64,000 nucleotides of DNA. Source: Bolinopsis microptera (lineage: Eukaryota > Ctenophora > Tentaculata > Lobata > Bolinopsidae). Numbering within the stretch: the first letter of the stretch is position 1; every line of letters begins with the position of its first letter. The stretch lies in NCBI RefSeq assembly GCF_026151205.1, contig NC_087079.1:17232945-17296944 (forward strand), given 5' to 3'. Of the stretch, positions 43,141 to 56,000 are shown piece after piece. Under the pieces are notes generated by a model, which saw only the letters and a list, made by a program, of their open reading frames with translations, was not told the origin of the DNA and did not search any database. Position numbers and translations under genes: made by a program.

Positions 43141-44142
43141 CTACTATTAATATTACTATTGTAACTTAAGATTTTAAATTTATATTCCTTGTATTCCTTG
43201 TTATGTGATCCACAGGTTTCCTTCCCTTATTTTAATTCTTAGTATTGATATTGCCATAGATCTAGGCAAGGCTTTAAAGATTGGAAACTAGAAGTTCAAA
43301 TATTAGGCCCGTTAGTTTAAGAACTATTTTTTAAAAGAGGCCCAACACTTTTAACGTGCAAGTTCTATGTGATGTTTAAATAAATCTTTATCTATTTCAA
43401 GGTTCGATAAGAAGACAGAGAAGCTCCTAGGCACATAGGCGGAATACTTGCTGGACTATCACTGACATCACCACTTATTTTTGCATCACTGGATAAGAAA
43501 TTATATTTGATTAGCCAGATGTGCAATATTTATTTCCTTATTTGTCCCAATAACTGGAATGCAGTTAACATTATCAACAATTTATGTTTTTAATCACTAT
43601 AACTTTTCTCACAGTTTTGTTTTTCATTTATTTATCAATTAGTGTTGTTTTAAAACTATCAAGATCAGTATTTCCCGCAACCAAATGTAACGAATGAGTT
43701 TAAAAAAATTCCAGCAAAATCATTCTAACATCGGTAGAATATTTTAGGAACAAATCTAATTCACAAAAGGATGGAAAGCACTCGGCGCGGGTGTGGGGGT
43801 TGTGAGGCCCCAACTAGTAGTGAATATACTAGTCCTATATACTATCCCTGCATAACTGCATAGAGGAAAGAATAATTTAAGGAATGTACTAGTTCCTGCA
43901 TAAAACTACCTATTGAATTCATCTGATTTCTGTGTTTAGTTTTTGCCATAATAATTATTTACGAATTGAACGTTGATGATCAAATCATATAAAACGGGTG
44001 CTTATTTTTAACTGGCCTCCTTATACGAAGAAAATGTTTGGGTTTTATCGTGGGTATTTTGGGTTTCTTTTCAGCTGATTTATGAAATACACAGCTTTAA
44101 TTTCAATTTTATTAATTGATAAGAAGAATTCCAATTCAATAG

Positions 44143-47100
44143 ATGGACAACAGTAACATATGTTCTGTAGAGAAACTAACAGAGACAATAAAGCTTGTGG
44201 AAAACTTGAGGTCCACAGTTTACGTAGTGTTTGATGAGCTGGTGGGTGGTAAAACTATCAACGATGGGATTAAAGATCACAGAACTATCAACGACAAAGA
44301 AAAAGGTACTTTTCCTCCCAGATATCTGCTGGGTTTGCCAACTTTGTGGATATGGGTACTTACCTTCACTATAATACTCTCAATCTCCATAATTTCTTAT
44401 ACAAAACCACCAGATAAGGGATCATAACCTGACTTTAGGTAAAAAAATGGTGGCGAACTTGCATCTGAACCTACAAAACGGGGTGAACAAAGCTCTTAAC
44501 ATGTTGGAGACCAGCATGGCAAGTCTTGGACGATATCCTCTGAGTACCCTGCCTCACAACCCCGGCTTTCATCTGCTGTCCTTGGAAACTAACGATATAA
44601 GGGGACAAGAGGTATATTGTATAATGTATATATATAGGCTGTATATTTTTAAGTGGGGTGGTTTTAATTTTAGGAGGCTAAAAATGAAATAATAATCTTT
44701 ATTGAAAGTTACCTCAATTTCCAAGACGCCTTTTTTCTTGTCTCAATTACAGACGTTGAGTTTTAGCGGTAACATTATGAAATGAATATTAATATTATAA
44801 TTTACCTTAAAGAGTTCACTAAATCACCTCAGCTATATGAGACACTACATAACGACTATCTTCACGTGTATAAAATCTGCGACAATAGCGGACTGATGTT
44901 CAAATCTCTGACAAGGAATATGAAGATTCCTAACACACAGGACATCGAGCCAGTACCTCAGAGCAACATCTACCACTCCATCCAGGCTCCCAGGTTAGTT
45001 CTACATCTACCACTCCATCCAGGCTCCAAGGTTAGTTCTACATCTACCAGTCCATCCAGGCTCCCAGGTTAGTTCTACATCTACCACTCCATCCAGGCTC
45101 CCAGGTTAGTTCTACATCTACCACTCCATCCAGGCTCCCAGGTTAGTTCTACATCTACCAGTCCATTCAGGCTCCCAGGTTTGTTCTACATCTACCAGTC
45201 CATCCAGGCTCCCAGGTTAGTTCTACATCTACCACTCCATCCAGGCTCCCAGGTTAGTTCTACATCTGACACTCCATCCAGGCTCCCAGGTTAGTTCTAC
45301 ATCTACCACTCCATCCAGGCTCCCAGGTTAGTTCTACATCTACCAGTCCATCCAAGCTCCCAGGTTAGTTCTACATCTACCACTCCATCCAGGCTCCCAG
45401 GTTAGTTCTACATCTACCACTCCATCCAGGCTCCCAGGTTAGTTCTACATCTACCAGTCCATCCAGGCTCCCAGGTTAGTTCTACATCTACCAGTCCATC
45501 CAGGCTCCCAGGTTAGTTCTACATCTACCACTCCATCCAGGCTCCCAGGTTTGTTCTACACCTGACACTTCATTCAGGCTCCCAGCCCCCAGGTTTGTTC
45601 TACATCTACCAGTACATCCAGGCTCCCAGGTTTGTTCTACACCTGACACTCCATCCAGGCTCCCAGCCCCCAGGTTTGTTCTACATCTACCAGTACATCC
45701 AGGCTCCCAGGTTAGTTCTACATCTACCACTCCATCCAGGCTCCCAGGTTTGTTCTACATCTACCAGTACATCCAGGCTCCCAGGTTTGTTCTACATCTA
45801 CCACTCCATCCAGGCTCCCAGGTTTGTTCTACATCTACCACTCCATTCAGGCTCCCAGGTTAGTTCTACATCTACCAGTCCATCCAGGCTCCCAGGTTAG
45901 TTCTACATCTACCAGTCCATCCAGGCTCCCAGGTTAGTTCTACATCTACCAGTCCATCCAGGCTCCCAGGTTAGTTCTACATCTACCAGTCCATCCAGGC
46001 TCCCAGGTTTGTTCTACATCTACCAGTCCATCCAGGCTCCCATGTTAGTTCTACATCTACCAGTCCATCCAGGCTCCCAGGTTAGTTCTACATCTACCAG
46101 TCCATCCAGGCTCCCAGGCCAGGTTAGTTCTACATCTACCACTCCATCCAGGCTCCCAGGTTAGTTCTACATCTACCAGTCCATCCAGGCTCCCAGGTTA
46201 GTTCTACATCTACCAGTCCATCCAGGCTCCCAGGTTAGTTCTACATCTACCACTCCATCCAGGCTCCCAGGTTAGTTCTACATCTACCAGTCCATCCAGG
46301 CTCCCAGGTTTGTTCTACATCTACCAGTCCATCCAGGCTCCCAGGTTAGTTCTACATCTACCACTCCATCCAGGCTCCCAGGTTAGTTCTACATCTACCA
46401 CTCCATCCAGGCTCCCAGGTTTGTTCTACACCTGACACTCCATCCACTACTCCGCAAGCAATTCACTACCACTTATATGTGAGTAGTGATAATTATTCAA
46501 TTGTCTCTGTGAACGAACAATTTACAGCCTACTATAAGAGCCCAGATTTCCACTCAAACACTGGCCAGTGCATAATGCTATAGGACCTCAAAATAAGATC
46601 GAACTCTACGAATTCGATCTATTCAAAGACAATAGTATTATAAACATTTCTATCTTATCCCTATACATTTGTAGATAACTAGAACTGTGTAACTTTAAAT
46701 TATTTCAGAATTATAACTATTGTGAATTCAATAAAATAATTATCACTCTTGTATCCTTGTATCCTGTGAGTACCAAAATTTTATTTTCCTCTCTAAAAGT
46801 ACAATTTAAATGAATCGAGGAAACAATGGGAGGACGGTATGCATATACAAATTTATCACTACCTCAGGTCCCACCTGGAAAGTTTCGTAGCGAACATGAA
46901 CCAGCGATTCAGCAGCTCAGGTGGGAGTCAGGTCCTGAAGCTGAACCTGATGAAGACCAGCAGTGGTAACATGCTGAAAGCGATCGTGGGCACTGTGTTG
47001 AAAGCTAATATCATGATGCAAGGACTGCTAGTGGACCGAGTTGTCGTGCATTCCTTCAATGAGGAGACTACCAACGATAACATCTGGCCTCCATCTAAGT

Positions 47101-47369
47101 TTATAGTATTTCAGAGACTGACCGAGATAGCAAACTCAGCTGCACTTTACTATGGAAGTAGTTCTAAGTTTTTTGTGTGGTTAAGTTATTACCAGAACTT
47201 GTACTCTCAGCCTTGTAAAGGTTGTGGGAAAATTCTTATGGACGAAAACAATAGGGACAGATACCTTCCCCCAGTCAGAAGGGACTTTGTGCATTTGGAA
47301 CTGGTTTATCATCTGTCTTGTTACCAGAGCAGTGACGAGATTATGTTATCAGGGCTGTTTAGAAGTTGA
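44143..47369 (+). CDS. MED27: Mediator complex subunit 27 (MED27), five exons
   Basis: Exons 44143-44305, 44439-44611, 44753-44768, 44813-44993 and 46868-47369 join in frame to 344 aa (vertebrate MED27 is about 310). MED27 is a subunit of the Mediator tail/upper region, bridging activators and RNA polymerase II. The N-terminal helices carry ENLRSTVYVVFDEL. The C-terminal domain carries FQRLTEIANSAALYY, the zinc-binding pair QPCKGCGKIL and the closing HLELVYHLSCYQ, diagnostic for the family. The third exon is only 16 nt and the intron after it only 44 nt, both inferred from phase, and are the weakest part of the model. Intron 4 (44994-46867) consists mostly of an array built from the end of exon 4 and its donor, followed by a LINE tail. 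Confidence 0.9.
44967..46440 (+). repeat. 37-bp array of MED27 exon 4 tail plus splice donor
   Basis: About 40 copies. The unit is the last 27 nt of exon 4 (ATCTACCACTCCATCCAGGC plus TCCCAG) joined to the first 10 nt of the intron (GTTAGTTCTA). The first copy is the genuine exon end (donor at 44994). Some units have GTTTGT donors, ACCTGACACT variants or an extra CCCCCAG. The unit is not a multiple of three, and reading through stops at 45070-45072. Confidence 0.95.
46490..46766 (+). mobile_element. LINE 3' tail copy in MED27 intron 4
   Basis: CTCTGTGAACGAACAATTTA through TTGTATCCTTGTATCC matches 35235-35485, with one insertion near 46545-46590. The same (TTGTATCC)n tail is present. It lies directly after the 37-bp array. 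Confidence 0.85.
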
Positions 47370-47998
47370 AGGCATGTCATATGTCCTAGTACTAGAGGGA
47401 TCAGAATTTAAATAAGTTGAAAAATTTGTTCAGAGCTTTAAGAAGAGTGTGAAATTTAGAGGAAAAGTTTTTGAATAGATGCACGCTGTTTCACTTTGCC
47501 GTCATTGATTGTAGATGTAAAGCTTTATTGGATGCATTCACCAATTATCTATTCAATCTTCTGTATTATTTATAGCTTAAATCTTAGTTAATTTATATTT
47601 TTCTGAATACCAATCATACTTAAGAATAAATTTTGTCAATTTATTGTGCCCAAATTAATATAAAATTATTTAAAATTAGGATGGAACTGACTTTATATTT
47701 GATTTTTAAAGTTTGAAGATGTATTATTTGATCAGTCACTGTGATAACAAGTTTATCTCACACACAGCTCTCAGATTTATATCTACTGAACTTACATTCT
47801 CAATAATATTCTACATTTGCCATATTGTTTGGAAATTAACAATTTATTTCACTGAAATGCTGGTACTATTTACAGTACACATATATATATTATAAATATA
47901 CTATATAGTATAATATATAGTATATATAGTATATATATTATATATAGTATATATAGTATATATATATATATATATCAACTAAACTTAAATCCACTTAG
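47370..47998. other. MED27-RNMT intergenic region with AT repeat
   Basis: AT-rich. 47878-47976 is a (TATATAGTA)n/(AT)n tract able to form hairpins. It ends in CACTTAG immediately before the ATG at 47999, an acceptor-like sequence that could be a 5' UTR intron or trans-splice site. Confidence 0.6.
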
Positions 47999-48436
47999 AT
48001 GAAACGAACTCCAACAGTAGCTGATTTGTCGGGTTCTACCGAAGAAATCCCCAAAAAGAAGACCTTCCTGGAACAAGTGTCTGACAAACTTCCCCGATTC
48101 AAGATTCCCAAGAAAAGTTGCAAATCCCCTTTAAAATGCAATAGTGCAGAAAAACCTGCCGCGATTGTTCCTATTTCCGATCATGAACCCTCTCAGGAAA
48201 CTGATAAAACTATTTCCCCGTCTTCTGATCAGAATATCCTTTCCCAACCTAGTGATCAAAGTATTAGTTCTTCTGATCAGTTCATCAGTTCTCAGCCTTC
48301 TGATCAGTTCATCAGTTCTCAGCCTTCTGATCAGTACATCAGTTCTTCTTTACCTCAGCCTATCAGCACAGACCATGATGATCAGTTAATCAGTGAAACT
48401 AAAAGTCAGTCTGATAACCCCGTAGATAATGCCTGA
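47999..48436 (+). CDS. RNMT N-terminal region, separate overlapping frame
   Basis: 145 codons. It starts with a basic segment (EEIPKKKTFLEQ, PRFKIPKKSCKS) and continues into a serine/glutamine-rich stretch with repeats of SDQFISSQP. This is the kind of low-complexity, nuclear-signal-bearing N-terminus that precedes the catalytic domain in vertebrate RNMT. Here it ends with TGA at 48434-48436, inside the start of the catalytic frame (ATG at 48429), in the +1 frame. It may be the true N-terminus split by a sequence error or real frameshift, or an upstream cistron. The length fits the vertebrate N-terminal domain of about 120 aa. Confidence 0.6.
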   Translation: MKRTPTVADLSGSTEEIPKKKTFLEQVSDKLPRFKIPKKSCKSPLKCNSAEKPAAIVPISDHEPSQETDKTISPSSDQNILSQPSDQSISSSDQFISSQPSDQFISSQPSDQYISSSLPQPISTDHDDQLISETKSQSDNPVDNA

Positions 48437-49403
48437 GTTGGCGCGCCAGCACTACAACCAACTGAAACAAGTCTCCATGGATAAGCGCCACGAGAGTAGG
48501 ATCTTCAACTTGCGGGGGTTTAACAACTACGTCAAGAGCTTGACAATGAATGATTTCTTGGCGCGGTTAGGTCCGCTGGGTAAACGCGGCGCTAAAATCC
48601 TGGACCTAGGGTGTGGTAAAGGAGGGGATCTGAGGAAGTGGGGTCTTGCTAAACCTGCCCACGTGGTATGTGTGGATATAGCTGATGTGAGTGTAGAACA
48701 GTGTAGGAGCAGGTACAGGGAGCGACCTAACGAGCTGACTTTCAAAGCTAATTTCATTGTGGCAGATTGTACACGTGTAGATTTAGATGAGAAGTATGTG
48801 GAGGAGAATATTCCTGATATAGAATTTGATTTGGTTAGTTGTCAGTTTGCGCTACACTACGGATTTGAAAGTCAAGCGCAAGCAAAACGAATGATAAAAA
48901 ACGCCGTCTCTCATTTAAAACCAGGGTGTTTTTTTACAGGAACTATTCCTAATTCGAACTATCTCGTTAAAAAGTATTTGTCTCTATCAGAAGGATCCCG
49001 GTTTGGGAATGATGTATATTATGTAGATTTTCAGGAAGAGAACAGGAATTTATTTCCCTTGTTCGGTGCTAAGTATGTGTTCTATCTTCACGGTGCGGTT
49101 GAAGAGCTGCCAGAGTTTCTAATCCACTTCCCACTCCTTAAATCAATGTTAGAAGATGAAGGATGTGAGTGTGTGCTCGCGGAACCCTTCACAGACTTTG
49201 TTTACAAAACAGACCCTAAGACGGGGGAGCGAGTAATGAAGGAGGTGGAGGTGGTGTCCCGCACGCGGGGACTAAACGACCAGGGTACCCTGCCACGCAG
49301 TGAGTGGGAAGTGGTGGCCTGCTACATGGCCTTCGGGTTCCGGAAACTTACTGAAGCTGAGCGGGAGGAGCGGAGAGACAAGAAAAGAAGGAAACTTGAG
49401 TAG
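48429..49403 (+). CDS. RNMT: mRNA cap guanine-N7 methyltransferase (RNMT), catalytic domain
   Basis: 324 codons in a single exon. RNMT transfers a methyl group from S-adenosylmethionine to N7 of the cap guanosine in the nucleus. The frame opens with the conserved HYNQLKQVSMDKRHESRIF. The SAM-binding motif LDLGCGKGGD lies at 58-67, VDIADVSVEQC at about 82-92, CQFALHYGFES at 138-148, IPNS at 173-176, and EFLIHFPLL and GTLPRSEWEV near the end. All are signatures of the cap N7-methyltransferase family. The C-terminus is basic (RRDKKRRKLE). The start ATG is chosen because it is the first in this frame, although initiation may lie in the overlapping upstream frame. Confidence 0.94.
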   Translation: MPELARQHYNQLKQVSMDKRHESRIFNLRGFNNYVKSLTMNDFLARLGPLGKRGAKILDLGCGKGGDLRKWGLAKPAHVVCVDIADVSVEQCRSRYRERPNELTFKANFIVADCTRVDLDEKYVEENIPDIEFDLVSCQFALHYGFESQAQAKRMIKNAVSHLKPGCFFTGTIPNSNYLVKKYLSLSEGSRFGNDVYYVDFQEENRNLFPLFGAKYVFYLHGAVEELPEFLIHFPLLKSMLEDEGCECVLAEPFTDFVYKTDPKTGERVMKEVEVVSRTRGLNDQGTLPRSEWEVVACYMAFGFRKLTEAEREERRDKKRRKLE

Positions 49404-50033
49404 TTACCATGGTTACAGTTAGTTACCTAGTTACCATTACAGTTAGTTACCTAGTTACCATTATAGAATATAGATGTGTGGTGGTGGATTTAAAAATTTA
49501 AAAGTTTTAAGAGGAAACATGTAAATTTCTGAACACTGTACTTGGTGTTTTAAGCTATTCTGTCGGAATGTTTTTTAACAATTAACTGAGAATCGGTATA
49601 GTTGTTACTATATTAAACATATCTTTTGAGGGATTTGAATCTAAGATTTAAAGATCGTTTTAAATCCTTATAAACAATTTTAAGTGACATCTGCATTCAT
49701 TTTCGTCAGCTGAATTCATTTTAACCGTTATTTTTGATACATTCTTCCAATAATGATTTGGTTATTAGTTTCAACAACCGCTGATCTCAAATCACAAATG
49801 ATCGTCATATTATGTGGGATTTTCACATATTATTTCGTAACACTCCTTCAAAATTGTCCAACCATCACATAAATTCCATATAACAGTAACACGCTCCGAT
49901 AACATACAATATTTAGTTGTTAACCCATTAATGTAACAAGGCAAGATGAAATGAATGCCTGAACACATATTTGAGACAAGATGGAGACCTAACAAACCCA
50001 CACTCACCGCGTGTTGGCAGTCACAACATCACA
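49404..50033. other. RNMT-HUWE1 intergenic region
   Basis: Contains a short direct duplication (GTTACCTAGTTACCATTA, about 49423-49462). No further gene is recognised. It presumably holds the RNMT 3' UTR and the HUWE1 promoter. Confidence 0.5.
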
Positions 50034-53000
50034 ATGAGGATAGACAAAGCAAAGTGCAAGAAGATTCTCACTGAAGTGGTCTGTACTATTCTCCCCTTCT
50101 GTCTTCAAATCAAAATAGTTTATAATAGTTTATAATAGTTTATAATTTTATACATCATAATGACGTATTATTATTCGGCCGCATTTGTACAGTGCCACGA
50201 ATGCGTGCTAGAGTAAAACCCAGATTTACCGCGGTTGTTTCCTCTTCCCAAACTCAGCGGTAAATACAAGCACTTTTCAGTGTTCACTACAAACACAAAG
50301 TGTTTATAACACCCATACCATCTAGCCGGCTAGCTGTCGAGGACTGATAACAAAGTTAAAGACGTGCCCTGAAAGCGAACTTGTGAATACTCTCAAGGAG
50401 ATTACTGTTTGGGAATATGGCAAGGTAAGTGTTGTCTCAATCATTATAGCAAATATCATTATAGCAAATATCATTATAGCAAATATCTTACCTCCTCACG
50501 GAGTAGTTTGCTAGTGTAACATCATTATCACACTCATCTTACCTCAAGTTGTCATTATTGCAAAAGTTACATTTAGATATATTAAAATCGCTACAATTTT
50601 AATGTTCACTAAGTTCCGTATCATGATCCCCCCCCCCTCCGTATCATACAGATAACAAACATTAACCCTCAGTGTGAGCTGTATCACTGGATCGATGTGC
50701 TGGACAGATTTGATGCTATTTTGGAGCGTGTCGCTAAGCCTGAAGCTGCGCCGCCTAACGAGATGATGATTTACCTGTGTAGGAAACTGGAGGAGAAGCA
50801 GGTTCGTGGGCTGAGTGAGCATTTACTATTATACTATATAGTCCTGCTAATAAAGTTCATGATAGTTATAAAACCTGTTTTTTTCAGTCAAAACACTTAG
50901 TTTACTACGTCCTTTACTTCACGGCGCTGCTGATGGAGCATGCATACGCCAGACATCTCTACAGCTCTATTGAGGTACAACTTATTCCTGACCACTTATT
51001 CCTGACGACTTTTTTCCTTTGTTAAAGTAAACAGAAATTATTAAACCTCATATTCTATTATTAAAGTTCATTTTGTGTTACCCTCTCTTTCTTTCAGCAT
51101 CTGACGAATCTGTTGGCAGCTAGTGATATGGACATTGTACTAGCAGTTCTCAATCTACTCTATGTATTTAGGTAACTCTTCATCCATTGTCAGAAGTGAA
51201 CCAGAATACGAAATTAAATGACCACTCCATGACCGCATCTTTCAGTACTAGCCTAATTTTGCACTTTTCATGGAGCTGTCCGCGCGAAAGTCCTAATTTA
51301 TATGCACTTTTTCGCGCGCATAACGCGCCATCAAATCTACCTTTGGCTGGAATTTACGTATAACTGGCGATTATTGGGACGGTTGAGACCACTGAAACAA
51401 GCACGTGAAACGATCTTAATATAATATTATGAAAATTCCGGGTTAGGCCACAAAAATTTCAGGTGGAACTGATTTATTTACGAAGATAACAGAACAATTG
51501 TTTCAGTAAGCGATCAAACTTCATCTCTAGACTGACTCCAGAAAGAAGATCGTCGTTAAAACTTCGCCTGAATCACTTGGCTGAGGTATTTATTTCGTTA
51601 TTTATTCGTTTATTTCCTTTTGCAGCCAATTGTGTGCTGAAATACATAGCTTTGAGATAATTACTTCTCTGATTAGAAGAATCATCGGCTTTTTATTTTA
51701 ATGGGATAAAAGAGTTCAGGATTTCCACAGCATTAAAATCTAGCCTCTTTTTGGCAAGCTATCCAGAATAACCAATAAATAATGCAGCAATATATTCCGT
51801 ACTAGCCTCTTTTTGGCAAGCTATCCAGAATAACCAATAAATAATGCAGCAATATATTCCGTACTAGCCTCTTTTTGGCAAGCTATCCAGAATACCCGAT
51901 AAATAATGCAGCAATATATTCCGTACTAGCCTCTTTTTGGCAAGCTATCCAGAATAACCAATAAATAATGCAGCAATATATTCCGTACTAGCCTCTTTTT
52001 GGCAAGCTATCCAGAATTACCAATAAATAATGCAGCAATATATTCCGTACTAGCCTCTTTTTGGCAAGCTATCCAGAATAACCAATAAATAATGCAGCAA
52101 TATATTCCGTACTAGCCTCTTTTTGGCAAGCTATCCAGAATAACCAATAAATAATGCAGCTATATATTCCGTACTAGCCTCTTTTTGGCAAGCTATCCAG
52201 AATAACCAATAAATAATGCAGCAATATATTCCGTACTAGCCTCTTTTTGGCAAGCTATCCAGAATAACCAATAAATAATGCAGCAATATATTCCGTACTA
52301 GCCTCTTTTTGGCAAGCTATCCAGAATAACCAATAAATAATGCAGCAATATATTCCGTACTAGCCTCTTTTTGGCAAGCTATCCAGAATAACCAATAAAT
52401 AATGCAGCTATATATTCCGTACTAGCCTCTTTTTGGCAAGCTATCCAGAATAACCAATAAATAATGCAGCAATATATTCCGTACTAGCCTCTTTTTGGCA
52501 AGCTATCCAGAATTACCAATAAATAATGCAGCAATATATTCCGTACTAGCCTCTTTTTGGCAAGCTATCCAGAATTACCAATAAATAATGCAGCAATATA
52601 TTCCGTACTAGCCTCTTTCTGGCAAGCGATCCAGAATAACCAATAAATAATGCAGCAATATATTCCGTACTAGCCTCTTTTTGGCAAGCTATCCAGAATT
52701 ACCAATAAATAATGCAGCAATATATTCCGTACTAGCCTCTTTTTGGCAAGCTATCCAGAATAACCAATAAATAATGCAGCAATATATTCCGTACTAGCCT
52801 CTTTTTGGCAAGCTATCCAGAATAACCAATAAATAACGCAACAATATATTCCGTACTAGCCTCTTTTTGGCAAGCTATCCAGAATAACCAATAAATAATG
52901 CAGCAATATATTCCGTACTAGCCTCTTTTTGGCAAGCTATCCAGAATAACCAATAAATAATGCAGCAATATATTCCGTACTAGCCTCTTTTTGGCAAGCT

Positions 53001-56000
53001 ATCCAGAATAACCAATAAATAATGCAGCAATATATTCCGTACTAGCCTCTTTTTGGCAAGCTATCCAGAATAACCAATAAATAATGCAGCAATATATTCC
53101 GTACTAGCCTCTTTTTGGCAAGCTATCCAGAATTACCAATAAATAATGCAGCTATATATTCCGTACTAGCCTCTTTTTGGCAAGCTATCCAGAATAACCA
53201 ATAAATAATGCAGCAATATATTCCGTACTAGCCTCTTTCTGGCAAGCTATCCAGAATTACCAATAAATAATGCAGCTATATATTCCGTACTAGCCTCTTT
53301 TTGGCAAGCTATCCAGAATAACCAATAAATAATGCAGCAATATATTCCGTACTAGCCTCTTTTTGGCAAGCTATCCAGAATACCCGATAAATAATGCAGC
53401 AATATATTCCGTACTAGCCTCTTTTTGGCAAGCTATCCAGAATAACCAATAAATAATGCAGCTATATATTCCGTACTAGCCTCTTTTTGGCAAGCTATCC
53501 AGAATTACCAATAAATAATGCAGCAATATATTCCGTACTAGCCTCTTTTTGGCAAGCTATCCAGAATTACCAATAAATAATGCAGCAATATATTCCGTAC
53601 TAGCCTCTTTTTGGCAAGCTATCCAGAATTACCAATAAATAATGCAGCAATATATTCCGTACTAGCCTCTTTTTGGCAAGCTATCCAGAATAACCAATAA
53701 ATAATGCAGCAATATATTCCGTACTAGCCTCTTTCTGGCAAGCTATCCAGAATACCCGATAAATAATGCAGCAATATATTCCGTACTAGCCTCTTTTTGG
53801 CAAGCTATCCAGAATACCCGATAAATAATGCAGCAATATATTCCGTACTAGCCTCTTTTTGGCAAGCTATCCAGAATAACCAATAAATAATGCAGCTATA
53901 TATTCCGTACTAGCCTCTTTTTGGCAAGCTATCCAGAATTACCAATAAATAATGCAGCAATATATTCCGTACTAGCCTCTTTTTGGCAAGCTATCCAGAA
54001 TTACCAATAAATAATGCAGCAATATATTCCGTACTAGCCTCTTTTTGGCAAGCTATCCAGAATTACCAATAAATAATGCAGCAATATATTCCGTACTAGC
54101 CTCTTTTTGGCAAGCTATCCAGAATAACCAATAAATAATGCAGCAATATATTCCGTACTAGCCTCTTTTTGGCAAGCTATCCAGAATAACCAATAAATAA
54201 TGCAGCAATATATTCCGTACTAGCCTCTTTTTGGCAAGCTATCCAGAATTACCAATAAATAATGCAGCTATATATTCCGTACTAGCCTCTTTTTGGCAAG
54301 CTATCCAGAATAACCAATAAATAATGCAGCAATATATTCCGTACTAGCCTCTTTTTGGCAAGCTATCCAGAATAACCAATAAATAATGCAGCAATATATT
54401 CCGTACTAGCCTCTTTTTGGCAAGCTATCCAGAATAACCAATAAATAATGCAGCAATATATTCCGTACTAGCCTCTTTTTGGCAAGCTATCCAGAATACC
54501 CGATAAATAATGCAGCAATATATTCCGTACTAGCCTCTTTTTGGCAAGCTATCCAGAATAACCAATAAATAATGCAGCTATATATTCCGTACTAGCCTCT
54601 TTTTGGCAAGCTATCCAGAATTACCAATAAATAATGCAGCAATATATTCCGTACTAGCCTCTTTTTGGCAAGCTATCCAGAATTACCAATAAATAATGCA
54701 GCAATATATTCCGTACTAGCCTCTTTTTGGCAAGCTATCCAGAATAACCAATAAATAATGCAGCAATATATTCCGTACTAGCCTCTTTTTGGCAAGCTAT
54801 CCAGAATAACCAATAAATAATGCAGCAATATATTCCGTACTAGCCTCTTTTTGGCAAGCTATCCAGAATACCCGATAAATAATGCAGCAATATATTCCGT
54901 ACTAGCCTCTTTTTGGCAAGCTATCCAGAATAACCAATAAATAATGCAGCTATATATTCCGTACTAGCCTCTTTTTGGCAAGCTATCCAGAATACCCGAT
55001 AAATAATGCAGCAATATATTCCGTACTAGCCTCTTTTTGGCAAGCTATCCAGAATACCCGATAAATAATGCAGCAATATATTCCGTACTAGCCTCTTTTT
55101 GGCAAGCTATCCAGAATAACCAATAAATAATGCAGCTATATATTCCGTACTAGCCTCTTTTTGGCAAGCTATCCAGAATTACCAATAAATAATGCAGCAA
55201 TATATTCCGTACTAGCCTCTTTTTGGCAAGCTATCCAGAATTACCAATAAATAATGCAGCAATATATTCCGTACTAGCCTCTTTTTGGCAAGCTATCCAG
55301 AATAACCAATAAATAATGCAGCAATATACTAGCCTCTTAGAAGCTACTCTGATTATTTGTCAATCTAACGTGTTATTAAGAGGAGGCTTCATGTATTTTA
55401 ATATAACACCTGCCCTCTAGTCATGGGGAGGAAAAGATAACGGGTTTGGTCTAGCTGCTTGTTGTGAAGATAAGCCATTGTCTGAGTTTCCACCTACGGC
55501 AACCACACTGCACTACGAGTTTTACATCTTGGGAAGCAACGGGGCCAGCTCACACAAGGTCATACACAAGGAGCATCTGGACACATACTCAGACAGGTAT
55601 GTAGACCCCATATGTCGAAATATGGATCAATGATCCTCAGACTTGTGCTACAATTTTTAATTTATTGTTAATGTTTTTATCGTGATATATGCTTAAGAAC
55701 TGAGGTTGTTCACATAGTTGTAAGTGTTAGCAACATATCATTACTATGTTACTTTTTCAGTTCCGCGAGAATAATGGAGGACCTGGTGACGAGTTTCCAG
55801 GTTCCTACTGGTAAACAAATGGGACTGCTCACTCACATCAGACTGGCACAAGCTTTTTCTAACTACACTCGCAGACTGCAGTGTGTACAGGTCGGTTTTT
55901 TAATCATAAGATAAAAATGTAATGTCATTTTCTTTGCTAAATCCATTCTTCCATCTACATTATACTCACTATCAATGTTACATCTACATTATACTCACTA

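Larger units (their letters stand above)
42272..44142. other. Intergenic between the RRM gene and MED27
   Basis: Contains a hAT MITE and a LINE tail (annotated separately). The remainder is AT-rich with no coding signal I recognise. Confidence 0.5.
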
